From: Pedobacter sp. SL55
Lineage (GTDB): Bacteria; Bacteroidota; Bacteroidia; Sphingobacteriales; Sphingobacteriaceae
Length of the DNA: 64,000 nucleotides
Assembly: GCF_026625705.1 (NCBI RefSeq)
Contig: NZ_CP113059.1
Span: 3,906,001 to 3,970,000, forward strand
Direction: 5' to 3'
Below, piece by piece: positions 8,916-20,214 of the stretch; position 1 is the stretch's first letter; each line of letters starts with the position of its first letter. Under the pieces are notes generated by a model that made no database searches, was not told the DNA's origin, and was given only the letters and a program-made list of their open reading frames with translations. The translations under genes were made by a program, and so were the position numbers.

Positions 8916-10391
8916 ATGCTAAAACAACATCTACAACAAAAGCTACTACAAAAACTATCTCCGCAACAAATTCAGTTTATTAAATTGTTGCAGGTACCTA
9001 CCGTGGCCTTAGATACACGCATAAAAGAAGAATTAGAAGATAACCCTGCGTTAGAAGACTCGAGCTTAATCTCGCTAGAAGAGCCAAAAGGCGAATATGA
9101 TGATTTGCAAGACGACAGAGATGACTTTGATAGCGAACGTGGCGAAGACACCGGAATGGATGAGTTTAATGTAGATGATTACCTACAAGACGACAGCAGC
9201 AACGATTACAGCACCTCATACAGCAATGGCGATGATGATGAAGAGAAAAAAGAAACTCCGATAGCCATTGAAACTACTTTTTTTGAAAGCCTACAGCAAC
9301 AATTAGACTTACTGCCTTTATCTGACGAAGATTTTATTGTTGGCCGACAAATTATTGGAAGTCTAGATGATGATGGTTATTTGCGTAGACCAATAACCTC
9401 TATGATTGATGATTTGGCCTTTTCACAAAACGTGATGGTGGAAGAGGAAGATGTGCTGGAAATGCTTAAACTGATCCAAAGTTTTGACCCTCCGGGCATT
9501 GCCGCTAGAGATTTGCAAGAATGCTTATCACTACAATTGAAGAGAAAAGATGCTGCTAATCCACTAATTAAAAAAGCAATTGAAATTGTAGAAAACCACT
9601 TAGACGAATTTACACGTAAACACTACGATAAACTAGAAAGAGCAGTTGGTTTAAATAGCGAAGAATTAAAAGATGTGGTTGCCGAAATACTTAGGTTGAA
9701 CCCTAAACCAGGCGATTCTAATCAGGTAACTACTAAACAAATGCAAATTATCCCTGATTTCCACATCAGTAATAATGACAGTGTATTGGTACTTACGCTA
9801 AACGCCCGCAATGCACCCGAACTTCGCGTTAGCCGCTCGTACATGGATATGTTTGACCACTACGACAAAGCATCGCAGAAGGATAAAAAAATGAAGGAAG
9901 CGGTGCAATTTGTTAAACAAAAGCTCGACTCGGCCAAATGGTTTATTGATGCCATTAAACAAAGGCAACAAACGTTGTTAAAAACCATGAATGCCATTAT
10001 GCAATACCAGTATGAGTATTTCTTAACTGGAGATGAGCGTAAATTGCGCCCAATGATTTTGAAAGACATTGCGGATAAAATTGGAATGGACATTTCTACC
10101 GTTTCGAGGGTGGCCAACTCTAAATATGTACAAACAGAATTTGGAACTTTCTTGCTAAAATCTTTCTTCTCTGAAGCGATACAAACCGAAAGTGGCGAAG
10201 AAGTTTCTAATAAAGAGGTAAAGAAAATTTTGGAAGACTGTATTGGCAAAGAAGACAAACGCAAGCCTCTTGCCGACGAACGTTTGACCGAAATTTTAAA
10301 GGAACACGGCTATAACATTGCCAGAAGAACGGTAGCCAAATACCGCGAACAAATGAATATTCCGGTTGCTAGATTAAGAAAAGAGCTTTAA
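8916..10391 (+). CDS. rpoN: RNA polymerase sigma-54 factor
   Basis: Sigma-54 directs RNA polymerase to -24/-12 promoters and needs an AAA+ activator. Region I is the glutamine- and leucine-rich N-terminus (LKQHLQQKLLQKLSPQQIQF). It is followed by a very acidic Asp/Glu-rich region II, the core-binding domain (PPGIAARDLQECLSLQL), and the DNA-binding domain. That domain has a helix-turn-helix (DISTVSRVANSKYVQTEFG) and the diagnostic RpoN box ARRTVAKYREQMNIP near the end. I chose the ATG at 8916 because the longer frame starts with TTG inside the promoter. It is divergent from mscL. No sigma-54 activator gene is nearby. Confidence 0.97.
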   Translation: MLKQHLQQKLLQKLSPQQIQFIKLLQVPTVALDTRIKEELEDNPALEDSSLISLEEPKGEYDDLQDDRDDFDSERGEDTGMDEFNVDDYLQDDSSNDYSTSYSNGDDDEEKKETPIAIETTFFESLQQQLDLLPLSDEDFIVGRQIIGSLDDDGYLRRPITSMIDDLAFSQNVMVEEEDVLEMLKLIQSFDPPGIAARDLQECLSLQLKRKDAANPLIKKAIEIVENHLDEFTRKHYDKLERAVGLNSEELKDVVAEILRLNPKPGDSNQVTTKQMQIIPDFHISNNDSVLVLTLNARNAPELRVSRSYMDMFDHYDKASQKDKKMKEAVQFVKQKLDSAKWFIDAIKQRQQTLLKTMNAIMQYQYEYFLTGDERKLRPMILKDIADKIGMDISTVSRVANSKYVQTEFGTFLLKSFFSEAIQTESGEEVSNKEVKKILEDCIGKEDKRKPLADERLTEILKEHGYNIARRTVAKYREQMNIPVARLRKEL

Positions 10392-11408
10392 TTAACGCCA
10401 CGAACGGCCACCACTAAACACTTGGTAAGCATTATTTAACTGAAAGCCCAATACAATTTCGTGACTACCGTTAGAAACTGTATTTAAGCCAGAGGTGGTA
10501 AAGTCGTAAGCATAAGTTAAGTTCAGCAAATTTTTAAAGTTAAATCCGGCCATTGCCGAAAAAGAGTCTGCACTTCGGTAGCTCCCTCCTATCCAAAATT
10601 TATCCTTATAATCTAGCTTTAGGTTGGCATCTACAGACATTGGCAGTGCTTCCACTTTCCGTAACATTACTGATGGAATAGCAGAAATCTCGTCATCAAT
10701 AAACAATTTATAGCCAGAAGTAAGGAAGAAATGCGGAACAGATTTGCCTGTGTTGTAATTTGCACTGGAGGTAAAAGCTAATTTTTGTGGTAAAACCTGC
10801 TGTACAGAAGCACCCGCAAAAAACCTAGCGCCGTAGTACCAAACGCCAAGGGCAACATCGGGCTTAAACTGGCTTACCACCGCATTTGCCAAAGCGGGAT
10901 CTACTTGGTTTTCTAAACTAATGGCACTATAATCTAATGCAATGCGACTAAGACCTGCATACACCCCTACCGATAAATTTTTGGTACCGCTTAATTGCAG
11001 GTGGTAAGCATAAGTAAAACCACCATCAAATCTAGAAATAGGACCAGTTTTATCGGTAACAGCTATAATGCCTATGCCGTGGTGCGCAGGCGAAGAGGTA
11101 TAATTTTGCGTATAGCTTCTGCTCATCGGATCGTCGCCTTTTTCGGGCAACGATAAAGGGTTGCGCCAAAGGTAATCGCCATTTAAATTCCAATGTGCAG
11201 ATAAAAATGATGTTTTGGGGGCGTTTTCGAAACCAGACCACTGCGACCTGTGCCCAATCTTGATATCGGTATAATTTTCTATCCCACTTAATGCCGGATT
11301 TAACAGATAATTATTGAAAATATATTGGGTATACTGAGGCCTCTGCTGTGCTAAAACCGAAGTAGTACAACAACACAAAATTAAGTATAAGACGTATCTT
11401 TTCAACAT
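10392..11408 (-). CDS. PorP/SprF family type IX secretion-associated membrane protein (copy B)
   Basis: PorP/SprF proteins are outer membrane beta-barrels needed for secretion or surface attachment of specific type IX cargo with type B sorting domains, as SprF is for the adhesin SprB. The 338-residue protein has a signal peptide ending VLAQ, the family start QRPQYTQYIFNNYLLNPA, and the motif HHGIGIIAVTDKTGP, with a Gly-rich barrel ending. Its ATG overlaps the stop of the upstream PKD protein by one base (TAATG), so the two are translationally coupled. This is the second copy of a duplicated cargo-partner module. Confidence 0.92.
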   Translation of the reverse strand: MLKRYVLYLILCCCTTSVLAQQRPQYTQYIFNNYLLNPALSGIENYTDIKIGHRSQWSGFENAPKTSFLSAHWNLNGDYLWRNPLSLPEKGDDPMSRSYTQNYTSSPAHHGIGIIAVTDKTGPISRFDGGFTYAYHLQLSGTKNLSVGVYAGLSRIALDYSAISLENQVDPALANAVVSQFKPDVALGVWYYGARFFAGASVQQVLPQKLAFTSSANYNTGKSVPHFFLTSGYKLFIDDEISAIPSVMLRKVEALPMSVDANLKLDYKDKFWIGGSYRSADSFSAMAGFNFKNLLNLTYAYDFTTSGLNTVSNGSHEIVLGFQLNNAYQVFSGGRSWR

Positions 11409-14400
11409 TATCTAATAATAGTTAGGGTACCAGTAATTGGCTTTTTACCGATGGCTAAATTAATAATATAATAATAAGTTGCAACGGGTAACTGATTTTG
11501 ATTAAAAGTGCCATTAAATGGTATGGCGTAGCCTTTACTCTTGAACACGTTTTGCCCAGCCCTATCATAAATTTCTACTGTTGCATTGGCATAATCTTCA
11601 ATGTGTTTAATTTTCCAATCGTCGTTAACGCCATCTCCGTTAGGTGTAATGGTGTTTGGTATTTCTAAGTGCCTAAGCATTTTAACCCTAACTTGGTCGG
11701 TTTGCGTACAACCCTTGTTGCTAGTAACGGTAAGGGTGTAAACCACCAGCTCTTCCGTTGGCGTAACGGTAGGGTTTAGCACATCATCCCTATCTAACCC
11801 ATTAGCTGGCGACCACTTGTAACTTAAATTTTGGCCATAGGCGATGGCAGATAAAATACCTTTTTCTCCTTCTAAAATCACTTTATCTTCGCCAGCATCA
11901 ACCGTTGGGGTTTCGTGTACGGTAATGAGCTGAGTTTTTTCTATTGTACACCCGTAAGTAGTAGTAAAAGTGTATTTAATAGCATGAGTACCCAAACCCG
12001 CTCGTTGTGGGTAAAAAACACCGCCAGCGCTTATACCAGCACCGCTAAAACTCCCAACTCCAGATCTTTCATTTACTTCGTTAGCCACCAATTGTACGCT
12101 AGGTATTTCTAAACAAACCTCTCTGGTTGCAGCAAAATCTATTACTGGCTCTGGATAAAGTGTAATGGTTTTAATTTGTTCGTTAACGCAAGAACCGCCA
12201 GAATAAACGCTCATTTTTACCACGTAACTTTTACTAGCTAAGTTGTTAAATGTCGGATACTTGAACGCGTACTCTTTGGGTAAATCGGCACGTAGGTTGG
12301 GTTGGTCGTCTGTCCAGTCTGGAGTGGTTTTGTTGGCATAATCGAAATACCAAACCACCTTGGTAATTTCGCCAAAATCTACGGTAGATTTATCCTTAAA
12401 AACCACTGGGGCATTACTACACAAACTGTTTTCATTTTGCACCTCGAAAGCTGCCACAGGAATACTCCCGTTTACCGTAAATTGTTTTTTAACCACTACT
12501 GCACAACCAGAAACAGACCTTACGGTTAAGGTTACTTCGTAAATACCTGTACTGGTGTAAGTGTGTGTAGCATTACGTGTGGTAGCGGTATTAGGCCTTT
12601 GTGCATTTGCGTTAGGATCTCCAAAATCCCACAAGTAAGTTAGCTGCTCATTGGTTGATATTTGGCTTTTATTTACGAATACGGCATTAGCATCGGCCAA
12701 ACAAAAATCTGGAAGTTCAAAATCTACGTTAGGCAACGTATTTACATTAATGGCCTGTGTAATGCTGTTTTCGCAGCCATGTTGCGTAGTTACCTTTAAC
12801 TTTACATTGTACGTTCCGGCAGTAGCATAGATATGTTCGGGGTTGGGTTCGGAAGACGTATTGCCATCTCCGAAATCCCATAACCAAGCGTTAATACTAC
12901 CATCTGTACTAACAGACTGGTCTTGGAACCTAATAGCCTGATTTTCGCACAAAGGCAAAACGGCAGCAAACCTAGGCGTAGGAAGCCGATAAACATTGAT
13001 ATTTTTCGAAAAAACTTCGGAAATACATCCAGCTTGGTTCTCTACAAATAATTTGGCCACGTAGTTTCCGGGGCTGTAAGTATACGTAAATGGTGCTGCT
13101 GTGGTTTTAACCTCGGTATGGCCATCGCCAAAATCCCAATGCCACTTCACTACATCGGCACCATTTTTTTGGCTTCTGTCGGTAAAGGTAGTTACCGAGC
13201 CTTCGCAAACAGCATCAGCAAGTACCTCAAACGAAGAAATAGGTTTGTTTACCACTTCATACTCCAATTGCAACTCGTCTACCGCACCACAACCATCAGA
13301 AATTGGCTTTTCGGCAGTTACTTTTAGCTGGTACTTTTTTACCGCATCAAATAACAGCGCCGTAGCAATTTTGTATTTATAATAAGTGATGTTATTGCTT
13401 ACGTAGGTTTCGTCAAGTTGCAATGGTACGTTGGCAGGCGCTTGTCCGTTGTCAAAATCTACCGAGATAGACAATGGTTGGTAAGGCAAGGATACATAAA
13501 CATCATATTTTTCGTTTAAACAGCCCGCTTCTCGTTTAGTTACAGTGGTAGCATTGTCATACACTTCTACACCCGGAGAGATGAGGCTGGCGCCAGCAGC
13601 ATAACCATAAGACTCGTTAATACCAAAACCATAGGCTATGGCATTAAACCCACCACCTGCCTGTAAAGTGTGCGTGCCTGCATTTACTTCCAATTGTGCA
13701 TAAGAGTAGCCCGGTTTAGCGGTAACGGGCAAAAAATTACTGGCCTGCGCTACACCATCTAAGGTAAAACTAGCCACATCGTCGGTTCTAATTACCACGT
13801 TAATATAGTGGGCCAAAATGTTATACAATGAGGTAGAGTACATAGTAATCTTATCCAAAGTTTGCTCTAACGGATTAAGATAAATCATCTCTGGATCACC
13901 CACATCGCCAGTAGATGAGGTACAATTGATGGTTTTGCCTTGCGTTACTTGATACTGCACTACCTGTATCGCGTTATCACTCTCAATATAATTGGTTTGC
14001 TGACTGTTAAATTCGTAATAAAAATCATTAACAAAGCTTGCATCTGGAATAACTACACCATTAAGTTTTACCACAGCCGTTGGGCTACTTTTAAATATCC
14101 GATAAATATCGTAATTACGATTTTTTGAAGGTACCGTTACAAATGATTTGCCCCAGGTTGAAGTGGGATATACCTGCTGAAAAAGATTATCTGCTGCTCC
14201 TGGTGCCCCGCCGCTAGATAAACAACCGATAGACATTTTACCACTTCCCGAAAAAACTGCAATTCTTTTACAAGATTGGCCCGCCGCCGCTACAGATTTG
14301 ATGGTTGTTCCTGTTAAATCGCCACCTGTGGTATAATAACTTCTTGTTTGGGCATTTGGTGTAAGATCAACCTGACTGTTTTCTAATCCTAATATCTGAT

Positions 14401-14998
14401 AAACCTCTCCTTTATTAAGATTAATAGTTTGCGCAACGCCAGCCGCCCAACCGCCCTGTGTAGGCACCGATGGCGTAACAATAACATGCGTATTATCTTC
14501 TACCGCTACAATGGCACAAAAAGAATAAGAATCAAGTGAATTGGCTTTTTGGGTAAAATTTAACGAATAATATTCTTTGCCCAGGGTGTTTGTTGGTAAA
14601 ACTAGTGTGGCCCCAGAAACTGAATTATCGTAAATATGTGCATAGGCTACTATTGGCCTTGCCGACTTTAGATGAATGCCTTTATTAAATTTACCTTCGG
14701 TACCGCCAATATAAGCATCGCGGGGTATTTGCACAACAGTAACCTGATTTGCAATAACAGAAAAATTGAGGGTGTAATTTATGCCCGGAATTTCTATGGT
14801 ACCCGTAGTACTTACATCAGAAGTAATGTACATGGCCATTTGCTGCCAGTTGTTCTGGTTAGGCCTATACCCGGATACGTGATTTGCATACAAGAGCCAA
14901 AAATCGGTACCCTTGTTTGATGTACCCTGCGCTTTAGTTTGGCACACAGAACCAAAACACAAAAGTGTTAAAAAGAAATAAAATAGGTAGTTTTTCAT
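11408..14998 (-). CDS. Giant PKD-repeat surface protein with type B T9SS sorting domain (copy B)
   Basis: After a signal peptide ending TKAQ comes a large N-terminal domain beginning TSNKGTDFWLLYANH, which resembles the IgGFc-binding/adhesin N-terminal domain of Bacteroidota surface proteins. It is followed by several PKD domains, visible as repeated WDFGDG motifs (WHWDFGDGHTEV, WLWDFGDGNTSSE, LWDFGDPNAN). The C-terminus is a gliding-motility type B sorting domain (IPNTITPNGDGVNDDWKI and VEIYDRAGQNVFKSKGY). The ATG at 14998 is preferred over a TTG at 15013 because it begins the signal peptide. It is probably exported by the type IX system with its PorP partner immediately downstream. Adhesion or motility is inference. 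About 1196 residues. Confidence 0.9.
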   Translation of the reverse strand: MKNYLFYFFLTLLCFGSVCQTKAQGTSNKGTDFWLLYANHVSGYRPNQNNWQQMAMYITSDVSTTGTIEIPGINYTLNFSVIANQVTVVQIPRDAYIGGTEGKFNKGIHLKSARPIVAYAHIYDNSVSGATLVLPTNTLGKEYYSLNFTQKANSLDSYSFCAIVAVEDNTHVIVTPSVPTQGGWAAGVAQTINLNKGEVYQILGLENSQVDLTPNAQTRSYYTTGGDLTGTTIKSVAAAGQSCKRIAVFSGSGKMSIGCLSSGGAPGAADNLFQQVYPTSTWGKSFVTVPSKNRNYDIYRIFKSSPTAVVKLNGVVIPDASFVNDFYYEFNSQQTNYIESDNAIQVVQYQVTQGKTINCTSSTGDVGDPEMIYLNPLEQTLDKITMYSTSLYNILAHYINVVIRTDDVASFTLDGVAQASNFLPVTAKPGYSYAQLEVNAGTHTLQAGGGFNAIAYGFGINESYGYAAGASLISPGVEVYDNATTVTKREAGCLNEKYDVYVSLPYQPLSISVDFDNGQAPANVPLQLDETYVSNNITYYKYKIATALLFDAVKKYQLKVTAEKPISDGCGAVDELQLEYEVVNKPISSFEVLADAVCEGSVTTFTDRSQKNGADVVKWHWDFGDGHTEVKTTAAPFTYTYSPGNYVAKLFVENQAGCISEVFSKNINVYRLPTPRFAAVLPLCENQAIRFQDQSVSTDGSINAWLWDFGDGNTSSEPNPEHIYATAGTYNVKLKVTTQHGCENSITQAINVNTLPNVDFELPDFCLADANAVFVNKSQISTNEQLTYLWDFGDPNANAQRPNTATTRNATHTYTSTGIYEVTLTVRSVSGCAVVVKKQFTVNGSIPVAAFEVQNENSLCSNAPVVFKDKSTVDFGEITKVVWYFDYANKTTPDWTDDQPNLRADLPKEYAFKYPTFNNLASKSYVVKMSVYSGGSCVNEQIKTITLYPEPVIDFAATREVCLEIPSVQLVANEVNERSGVGSFSGAGISAGGVFYPQRAGLGTHAIKYTFTTTYGCTIEKTQLITVHETPTVDAGEDKVILEGEKGILSAIAYGQNLSYKWSPANGLDRDDVLNPTVTPTEELVVYTLTVTSNKGCTQTDQVRVKMLRHLEIPNTITPNGDGVNDDWKIKHIEDYANATVEIYDRAGQNVFKSKGYAIPFNGTFNQNQLPVATYYYIINLAIGKKPITGTLTIIR

Positions 14999-15018
14999 AA
15001 GTATAACTAACAAATGTA

Positions 15019-15987
15019 CTAAAACAAAACCCTCAAAGTTAGTTCGTGCGAGCCCGAAGAAACTGTACTAAGTTCTGAAGTTGTATAATCGAAAGCGTAA
15101 CCTATACCCACCACTCTTGCTATATTAAAGCCAATATTACCAAAAAAAGCATCGCTCTTACGGTAGCCACCGCCAACCCAAAAAGTATCCTGATAAGCAA
15201 ACTTAACATTAAGATCGAATGTTTTTGGCAAAGGAGCAACTATTTTTAACATAAACGAAGGTGTAAATGAGAAATCGTTATTAATCCAAAACTTATAACC
15301 TGCTGTTGCAAAATAATGAGCCACTTCTTTTCCAATGCTAAACTCTCCATCAAAAGAAATTTTATTGCTGATGATTTGCTGCATTGAAGCACCGATATAA
15401 AAGCTAGATCCGTAAAAATATATGCCAGCATTTAGATCTGGTGTAAATTTATTAATCTCTGCCGATGTGCCCACTACAGGATCATCGGCTTCATCAAACA
15501 CTAAAGATTGTGCGTTTATCCCCAACCTATTTACCCCCACACCAATGCCAAAAGAGAGATTAGTTACATCGCCTATGGCTAAATGATAAGCATAGGTTAA
15601 ATTAGCCGTTACTCTGTTCAAAGGACCGGTTCTATCGTTCAAAAAAACAACTCCCAAACTATGATGTGGCCTCGAAGCAGTATAATCTACCATCTCATCT
15701 TTGGTTTCGGGTTCGGTAACGCCCAAATCGCTAGAACGATAACTGGCCATATCGCCACCAAACGAAATTGGCATACTAAAAGTTACATAACCCGTTTTAG
15801 GCGCATCTTTTAAGCCCTGCCATTGGCTTCGCAAGCCTAGCCTAAAATCGGCACCGCTGTTTAAACCTGTTACCGCAGGGTTTAAAACCGACATATTTTG
15901 CAAATATTGGGAATAATGCGGCCGCTGTTGCGCAAAAGCACCACTAAAAGCCAACATTAACCATATAAAAGCAATCCACCCTTTCAT
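15019..15987 (-). CDS. PorP/SprF family type IX secretion-associated membrane protein (copy A)
   Basis: The 322-residue paralogue of the PorP/SprF protein at 10392-11408 has the same layout: signal peptide ending AFAQ, start motif QQRPHYSQYLQNMSVLNPA, HHSLGVVFLNDRTGPLNR, and a beta-barrel ending in Phe. Its start overlaps the stop of the upstream PKD protein by ATGA, so it is translationally coupled to it. The next PKD gene follows after about 20 bp. All four genes probably form one transcript. Confidence 0.92.
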   Translation of the reverse strand: MKGWIAFIWLMLAFSGAFAQQRPHYSQYLQNMSVLNPAVTGLNSGADFRLGLRSQWQGLKDAPKTGYVTFSMPISFGGDMASYRSSDLGVTEPETKDEMVDYTASRPHHSLGVVFLNDRTGPLNRVTANLTYAYHLAIGDVTNLSFGIGVGVNRLGINAQSLVFDEADDPVVGTSAEINKFTPDLNAGIYFYGSSFYIGASMQQIISNKISFDGEFSIGKEVAHYFATAGYKFWINNDFSFTPSFMLKIVAPLPKTFDLNVKFAYQDTFWVGGGYRKSDAFFGNIGFNIARVVGIGYAFDYTTSELSTVSSGSHELTLRVLF

Positions 15988-18900
15988 CTTAATATTGTAA
16001 CAGACCCGCTGTACTTTTTCTTGCCATTATTTGGCTCTATAATATAATAGTAAACCCCAACAGGCAAATCTGTTCCATTTAATTTACCGTCCCAAGGCGT
16101 GTTATAGGGCGAAGCGTTAAACACTTGCTGCCCATACCGATTAAATATAGCAATCTTGCCTTCGGTAAGTGTTTCTAGGTATTTAATGTGCCAAGTATCA
16201 TTTTTACCATCGCCATTGGGGCTAAAAACATTAGGAATTAAGGGTTCTTCATGTACAGTAACGGTATAATCAAATACCAATTTGCAACTGCTAGAAGTTA
16301 CCGTTAAGGTATAGCGAGTAGTTTTTTCTGGTTTAGCTATGGGGTTTGGCACATTATCGGCACTTAAACCCTCTGCCGGAACCCACTTATAAGTAAGATT
16401 GGTTCCTGTGGAAATTACATCAATCTGCTTTTGTCCGCCTTTTAAAATATCGATGTTTGCCGGCATAGTAACCAAAGGCAACTTACCTACAGCAACATTG
16501 ATATTTTTTTCTTCGACACAACCTTTATTGGTAACATACGTGTATTTGATATTGAAATTACCCGGACCACTAATTTTGGGATTAAAAAGTCCGGTTGCGG
16601 ATACGCCCGTTCCAGCATAGGTATATGTTCCCGAAAGATTGTTTTCGTCTTTGACCATTAGCTGGATGGGGCTATCTGTTTCGCAAAGTGGCTCTACAGC
16701 TGCAACGGTTAAATTGGCGGCAGGATAAATGCTAACTACAACTGGTGCTGTTTCTGTAAAACATACTTGCCCAGAATAGGCACGCATTACCACAGCATAG
16801 TCTGTTTTAACCGATACATTTGGATATTGATGTGTATAAATTTTACCCAGTACGGGATTGTTATCCACAGTTACAGCATTTGCTCCACCTACCTTGTAAT
16901 CAAATATCCATTCTATTTTGGTCATATTTCCAAAAGCAATAGTGCTCTTGTTTTCAAACGCCACTGCTACATTGGCACATAGGTTCGCCGCATTTTTTAC
17001 TTCAAAAACCGCATTGGGGTTACTGCCGCTAATAGTTACCTGTCGGCTAAAGGCAACCGTGCATCCTTGCTCCGATGTAGCCATTAACTTAACTGTATAA
17101 GTACCTGTTGCAACGTACCTATGCGTTGGATTTTGGAGGGTTTGCTGAGCCGCATCGTTTGAGCCATCTCCAAAATCCCATAACCAAGCTACAATATTGC
17201 CTTTCAACGCTGTTGCTTCATATTGTACCACATCATTTACACAAGAACCAGGATCTTTAAAAGTAACTTCTGGTGTTTCGTAAATGGTAATGGTTTTGAT
17301 AAGTGTATCTGCGCAGCCACTAGAAGAAACAGAAATCAGTTTTACTTGGTAATTACCCGCAGCGCTATAAGTTGTAGTTGGCGATGTCGCAGCAGAAATG
17401 GGCTGTCCGTTTCCGAAATCCCATTTTTGGCTTGCAATGTTACTGTTTACAAAAGCATTTTTGGTTATTGAACTGGATGGTTGAGTTGATGCAAAAAGGC
17501 CCTATAGCGGTAAATTGAGATTTTGGAGCGGCCAAAACGTTAATGGTTTTAGTTACCGAAAGATTACAGCCTATAGCAGTAGTTACATTTAAAATGATCG
17601 TTTTTACACCCGGCGTAGTAAACTTATGCTTAGGGTTTTGTTGGGTAGAAGTAAAACCATCTCCAAAATTCCAGTTCCATGTTTTTATACTGCCTCCGTT
17701 TCTTGGCGAAGAGTCTGTAAATTGAACATCGGTATTTATACAGGCTTCGGTAGGTAGCGTAAAATCTGGAGAAAAGATATCGAAATTGGTTAAAATCTCT
17801 TCATCTGTAGCACAAGTTGCACCCAGTGGTTTTTCTATAACGACACGTAGTGCATAATTACCGGGGTTACAAAATTTGAAGGGGGCAACACATACTTATA
17901 CAAATAATAGGTTTGCCCACCTTCTACTACAGTAGTATAAACTGGCGTATTGACAACCTGTATTTTGGCACCATTGTTTAAGTTCCATGTTAGCTTATTG
18001 GTAATATATGGCAGTTTTAAAACAAAATCAAAGTTTGTTCCCAAACAAAAATTCGTAGAAGCAATTGTTCCACCACTAGGAAAAATCTGGATATTACTTT
18101 TCAGATTTTTCAGGTCGGTGCCAGCCAAATAGGCATAAGACTCTACCTGTCCATAACCATAAGCAATTGCAACAAAGCCGCCGCTAGCAATTAACCGGTG
18201 CTGGTCTGTAGAATTGGTTACATCTACCACGGCATAACTATATTCGCCATCGGCAATAGGATTAAATTGGTTTGCAATAGCAATTCCATCTAAGGTAAAG
18301 CCAGAAATATCGGCTGTTTTAATAATGATATTTAAAAAATACTTAGAGATATTTGTATTTACGCCTGTTACGCTATTTAACTTAGAATAAACCGCAATAT
18401 CTTTAAGCGTTTGCTCAATGGGGTTTAAGATGGTCATTTCGGGATCTCCCAAAAAAGGCCCACCTTGTGTTATATTGGCGGCATTTGCCAAATTGCAGGT
18501 TTGAGAAGTTTGATATTGTGCCACCGCAATTGGCGAAGTTGCTTTAATTAAATTTGGAGAACTACTATAAAATGTAACTACGCTACCTTTTCTGTATGGA
18601 TTTGACAAGGCCGTACCATTGGCATTTGTTGTGCTTCCATTTACGGTAAGTGTGGTGTTGTCTGTAGAAATTATGATTTTAATGATATCGGTATTACCAT
18701 TTAAAGTGTTGTAAAACGGTGCCGAAACAAAATTACGCCCCCAGGCTGTAAGCGGAAATAATTGCTGAAAAAGATTATCTCCCCCGCTCGGCGTCCTTGC
18801 ATTATTGGGTTCGCAATAAGCGGCCCACGTATTTCCAGAAAACACGGCAATTGGTGCGCAGCCTGTAGTAGATCTTACCAAAGTACCAGTTAAATCATCT

Positions 18901-19508
18901 GTAGCTTGATACTGATATACATCGCCTTTGTTTAAGGTAATTTGAAAGGCAGTGTTGGCAGCTCTGGCTCCATCCCTATCTACTTGGGTAGGCGTAATTT
19001 CTACATTAGTGCCATCTTTTAATGCTACCACGGTAAATTGTGAGTAAACTGCATTATTCGTGTTTCCTTTATTTTGCTGCGAAAACACATAATACTCTTG
19101 CTCTAAACTGGCAGTGGGCAACACTAAAGTAGAACCTGTGCGGGCATTATTTGAGATTACACAGTAAACCGAAATTGGTGCCGTAGCACTTACATTAATT
19201 CCTTTATTTATTTCTTTAACGTTAGAAGTTGCAATATAAACCTCATGCTCGGTGGGATCTATGAATACAGGAGTTACTACATTTGCAATAATACTACCAC
19301 TTGCAATGGTTTTACCTTCCGAAATTATCCTATAGCTAGTATTTACATCAGACGAGAGAAACAAAGTCATTCTAGAAAACAACCCATCTATATGACCTGC
19401 ATAAGGCAACCAAAAATCTGTTCCTTTATTAGAAGTAACTTGTGCTTTTGCAGCTAAACCGCTACAAAACAGCGAGCTTAGCAAGAGGAGCAAAAATTTG
19501 ACTTTCAT
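15984..19508 (-). CDS. Giant PKD-repeat surface protein with type B T9SS sorting domain (copy A, frameshifted)
   Basis: This is a paralogue of the protein at 11408-14998. The N-terminal part (17835-19508) has a signal peptide ending AKAQ and the same domain start (TSNKGTDFWLPYAGH). The C-terminal part (15984-17231) has PKD repeats (WLWDFGDGSND) and a type B sorting domain (IPNVFSPNGDGKNDTWHI, IAIFNRYGQQVF). The two are joined by 600 bp in a third frame that still reads as PKD sequence (WNWNFGDGFTSTQQNPKH). One base missing near 17862-17872 and one extra base near 17480-17490, both at homopolymers, restore about 1175 residues, close to copy B. The join is inference from conserved sequence, not from another assembly. 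Confidence 0.85.
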
Positions 19509-19640
19509 TTACAATAGTAAAAGTATTTAGGCAGGTTTAATCTACAACCAATCTCTAAAACTAATTGTAAATTTCATTAACTGTATTCAAGTATCGGCAA
19601 AACAAAAAGATGTATCGGTAAAATAACTAACAGCAGCAGA

Positions 19641-20096
19641 TTAAGACAGCAGGTTTTGGCGAGCAATAAACTCTAATTGCTTATTGGCTACCAATAACTT
19701 TTCGGTAAGTTCTCTATTTTCCTTTCTAAGGGTATAAATTTCGATGGCTTTGTCTATGTTAATCCTCAAATCCTCCTCCATCCATGGCTTTTGTACATAT
19801 CTATATACTTGTCCCTCATTAATGGCGTCAATTACAGCATCAATATCAGTATATCCCGTCAAAATCATTCGTATAGGGTCTGGATAAACCTCTAAAATAG
19901 AAGCCAAAAACTCAACACCTGTAGTTTTAGGCATACGCTGATCGGTAATAATTACCTGTATATCTTCTGTGTCTAGTATTTTTCGGCCTTCGTCTGCAGA
20001 CTCTGCTGTAAAAATCTTGTATAATCTACGGTAAGTTGCTGCAAAAGCACTTAAATTATGTGGCTCATCATCAACGTAAAGGATATTCGCTGTCAT
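19641..20096 (-). CDS. Response regulator, receiver domain with coiled-coil tail
   Basis: The 151-residue protein is one receiver domain with acidic residues DDE at 9-11, phospho-acceptor D52 (IITDQRMP), the T/K region MILTGYTDI and K in VQKPW. A roughly 30-residue helical tail replaces any output domain. The receiver closely resembles that of the receiver-kinase hybrid at 25382-26461 (both share PDPIR, LTGYTDI and the YRYxxKPW pattern). It is divergent from the signalling operon beginning at 20215, so it probably belongs to the same phosphorelay. Confidence 0.9.
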   Translation of the reverse strand: MTANILYVDDEPHNLSAFAATYRRLYKIFTAESADEGRKILDTEDIQVIITDQRMPKTTGVEFLASILEVYPDPIRMILTGYTDIDAVIDAINEGQVYRYVQKPWMEEDLRINIDKAIEIYTLRKENRELTEKLLVANKQLEFIARQNLLS

Positions 20097-20214
20097 TTTT
20101 CTGCTAATAAAAGTTAAAAATACTTTTTTATTATAATTCTAAAAAACTAATTTAGTCTTTTAACTACAAAAACCGCTTTTTTCTGTGTAAAAATTCATCT
20201 TTTAGCTAAATATA

